Below, in pieces: positions 61,514-64,000 of a stretch of DNA of 64,000 bases. This DNA comes from Trichuris trichiura (lineage: Eukaryota > Nematoda > Enoplea > Trichinellida > Trichuridae), in the NCBI GenBank assembly GCA_037903355.1, contig JBAJFE010000035.1, positions 434,001 through 498,000 of the forward strand. The letters run 5' to 3'. A program made the position numbers and the translations under genes. Under the pieces are notes generated by a model. The model was given only the letters and a program-made list of their open reading frames with translations. It made no database searches and was not told the origin of the DNA. The first letter of the stretch is position 1. Every line of letters begins with the position of its first letter.

Positions 61514-62842
61514 TTAGAGAGTACAGGGGTCCACCGAGTTGAAAACGCCATAGACATTCACCAGTGGAAACATCACCAATGCACCAACAAAGGAACCAAT
61601 CTGAGAAACTGCGCCGCAATAGAACATGCGAGACTCAATGTTTGAATTTCGAATCTTGTCCGCAACCACCGTGCGTAGATACGAGCAAACACCGGTAACA
61701 ACAACAAAGGAAAACACCTTAAAACCAATCAGTTGTTAGGCAAAGTTTAAATGGAATCTCTTTTGAAAACTCACGCAAAGAAATGGTCCTCCAAAGTTGT
61801 CTCCCAACAAAGCAACTGGACTTGCCGCTGCCAATACAATTATGTAAGCAGAGCCGATGATTATCAGTCCAACAAAAAAACATATAATGCGATTTGAAGA
61901 AATGGAAATTAGGAAAGTTAAGTAACTACAAACGGGATTCGCCACGTTTGAAAGAACTATAACCAATTGAAAAACCGTTTGCCCATAAGGTAAGCTTGAA
62001 AAGGACTGGATGGATGGGAGCACGCCGTTAACAAGGCCACATATGACCATCGTAACAATCAGCATGAAGTAATATTCGCTTTTGGCCATCCTAGCTTTCG
62101 TTAAGGAACAGGACTGCTTTTGAGCTTCAATTGATTCCTCGTCTGAGCTATCGCGGTAGGTCGAGTGGGTAATGGCGGCGGCACCAGGCATGTAATGCAA
62201 TAGCAAGAAAGCTAGCAAGCCAAGGCATAACCAAAAGCTTATAAGTACAAAAAATAGCTGCACGCTGAATCTGGCCTCAACAGGTTGTTTTTCGGACGTA
62301 TTGGTAACATTGTTGAAAGCGCAGTGGATGTCGCCAGTACCCTGCCCCAAAGAGAGGACACTCGGTATCAGACCACTAAGTCCCAGACCAACAAAATAGG
62401 CATTCGTAAAGCTTGGATGAAAATTACACATGTAAGGCATGTACAGAACGCTGCTAGTACAATCAATCATTGCATGAATGAAAAACAGAACAAACAGTGA
62501 GATACTGTGAGACTGGTCGAATGCTGGGGAAGTTTTGTGCCAAAAGAATGAAAGCAGCAAACTGGTAAGGGCATCAATTGCAATGATCAGGGAAATAAGG
62601 CTCATAGGCTTTTGAATGAAACGGTTATTTGACAAATACTTTTTCGCCAAGCCAAACAGTATAGGACCAACGATTGCTATTTGAACAAGCAAGGAAAGGT
62701 ACGAAGGAATAGCCCAGCCTTCGGGGAGGCTGTTAACCAAAAGAGGAAGTTCGACCCATACGGAATTTACGGTCATCCATCCACAGGACCCGAATAGAAC
62801 GGTAAGCAAGTAGAACTTGAACCAAGGCTTGCCGCCAGGCAT
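61514..62842 (-). CDS. SLC52A: Riboflavin transporter (SLC52/RFVT family)
   Basis: Multi-pass plasma-membrane carrier for vitamin B2 uptake; the C. elegans homologues are rft-1 and rft-2. Two exons: 62842-61775 and 61717-61514, with a 57 bp intron (GTGAGT donor, TTTAAG acceptor) in phase 0, giving 423 residues, near the usual 430-470. Family signatures: WMTVNSVWVELPLLV in the first membrane segment, MCNFHPSFTNAYFVG, GLGLSGLIPSVLSL(A/G)QG-type motif, MFYCGAVSQIGSFVGALVMF and a terminal FPLVNVYGVF. About eleven hydrophobic segments, with a long polar loop in the middle (about residues 225-255). The ATG directly follows a TTAGCCAG acceptor, so transcripts probably gain a separate 5' exon or spliced leader. 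Confidence 0.94.
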
Positions 62843-64000
62843 CTGGCTAAATATTTAATATGCATACCTAAAGGCGACTGGAATACTTACGCTTCGGTAC
62901 GACTAGCGTCAACGGACATGAGCTCACAGTTCTACACCAAAGTCCTAGGAAGCGTAAGTGATACCTACAACGCAAAACATGAGCTACTTGGATTGGGTAC
63001 ATGTTAAAAACATGAATTTTTTTAATGGAAGTTTAAAGACACGTGCAAGAAGAAATTTCGCCTAAGCAGATACCAACTTACTTTGGAAGAACATTCGGCA
63101 AAAAGGAAGCTAAAGTTGTTCGACTAATCAATGTTGACCATAAACTCTGTTAAGGAAAGGCTTCTTAAAGCCAGCGCGTAAACTTTTTTATCTTATGACC
63201 TAACGGCACCTACAATTTAAACGCTTTAGTTACTGTAGACTTGATACTTCCAAGCTCGACAGATTCACCAGATTCGCTATGTGGAGAGCATTTTGACAGT
63301 TGAGAGCTTTGTAAGTCAAAAATAGTCAACTTTTATGATCAACTTATAGAATCGACATTCACGTAGATTGAGTCTTTTTCACGGGCGGAAAAAAGATGCA
63401 AAGCAAATATGGAACTGCGCAAGCTTACTGAAAGGTTTGCTCTTCGCAACACCTAACCTGCAGAGTCAGATCTTGGCAGAGTGAAAATATTCACTATCAC
63501 TTCTGTCAGATCCGCAGGTACGAACAGAATAGCTAAAGCAATAGTAGGCTTTGTTTAAGCACCTTTTTCAATGTAACCCAAGGTAGTAACGCAAAATGTT
63601 TACGAATAATGGCAGTTGATGCATTCTGAAGAACTAATCGAAGTCACAAATTAAACTGGCCCTTAAATCCGTGTAATTTTGATAGGAACTTTATTTTGTA
63701 AGTACAAGGTAGGTATGGCGCAAGAGCAGAAACGACGACTGCCCATATAAACATTGTGCGTCGGTTGCGGACCTTCGAGCGCCCGCCATTAGGTCTAGGT
63801 TTTGCCTTAGGATTATGCTTAGGCATAGAGTAAAGTTTAAGGCGAAAGTTGAGACTGTTCCTCAGCATGGAACTTCAAATGGTGCGCATACCATCGCAAA
63901 ACGGCTGCGGACAGCCGGTGGCGATCAAACATTCCATAGATAGTCTGTTAAGGCGCCGACGACGGGATCAGACGCAATCAAAAAGCTCTGAGCTTCTTCG
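62843..64000. other. Upstream region of the riboflavin transporter gene
   Basis: 1.15 kb with no recognised gene. A possible untranslated 5' exon lies near 62890-62930 with a GTAAGT donor on the - strand. TTAGGC-like units occur at 63789-63826. The - strand frame at 63868-63644 is partly translated TTAGGC-like sequence and is not called a gene. Confidence 0.5.
63789..63826 (+). repeat. Degenerate TTAGGC-like patch
   Basis: TTAGGTCTAGG, GCCTTAGG and GCTTAGGC in close succession: imperfect units of the nematode telomere hexamer. Confidence 0.45.

Noticed and set aside
62890..62921. Upstream ATG as the true start of the riboflavin transporter
   Set aside because: Joining it through its GTAAGT donor shifts the frame; the ATG at 62842 gives the family-typical start.

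Overview
This 64 kb window is nuclear DNA of an invertebrate animal, most likely a nematode and probably a clade I (Dorylaimia) worm such as a whipworm relative. The evidence is: many short introns of about 45-60 bp; several interstitial patches of the nematode telomere hexamer TTAGGC; a homologue of the nematode muscle protein DIM-1; a large multi-WAP secreted protein of the kind expanded in whipworms; and Penelope-like retroelement debris. The species assignment is inference.

Layout. (1) 2-16257, + strand: the 3' part of a polybromo (PBRM1/BAF180) gene. I could resolve 35 exons, with reading phase matching at every junction: bromodomains 2-6, two BAH domains, an HMG box, two C2H2 zinc fingers and the C-terminal region. 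One intron (11578-15023) carries a decayed Tigger/pogo DNA transposon that itself contains a foldback insertion. (2) 16258-21668: no recognised gene; Penelope-related fragments and hairpins. (3) 21669-23526: two barrier-to-autointegration-factor (BAF) genes arranged tail to tail, each with two exons of identical length. (4) 23527-27122: no recognised gene; the densest TTAGGC patch. (5) 27123-30975, - strand: a secreted protein built from 18 WAP-like modules in nine tandem two-exon units, with a TATA box upstream. (6) About 33.7-37.2 kb: decayed Penelope-like elements with reverse transcriptase and GIY-YIG remnants. (7) 37858-42415, - strand: a complete three-Ig DIM-1-like gene whose first intron holds long palindromes. 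(8) 42.4-55.4 kb: about 13 kb with no gene I can support. (9) 55414-56115, + strand: phosphopantothenoylcysteine decarboxylase (coenzyme A synthesis). (10) 56207-58553: a complete Tigger-like transposon with an uninterrupted 510-residue transposase. (11) About 59.2 kb: a near-perfect palindrome of Penelope tail sequence. (12) 61514-62842, - strand: a riboflavin transporter of the SLC52/RFVT family.

The genes do not form one pathway. Themes are chromatin (polybromo, two BAFs), vitamin and cofactor supply (riboflavin transporter; the CoA enzyme, whose family binds FMN), muscle structure (DIM-1) and secretion (WAP protein). The most unusual repeated structure is a short module with a hammerhead-ribozyme-like core, present at about seven loci and in two cases duplicated into palindromes carrying it on both strands.
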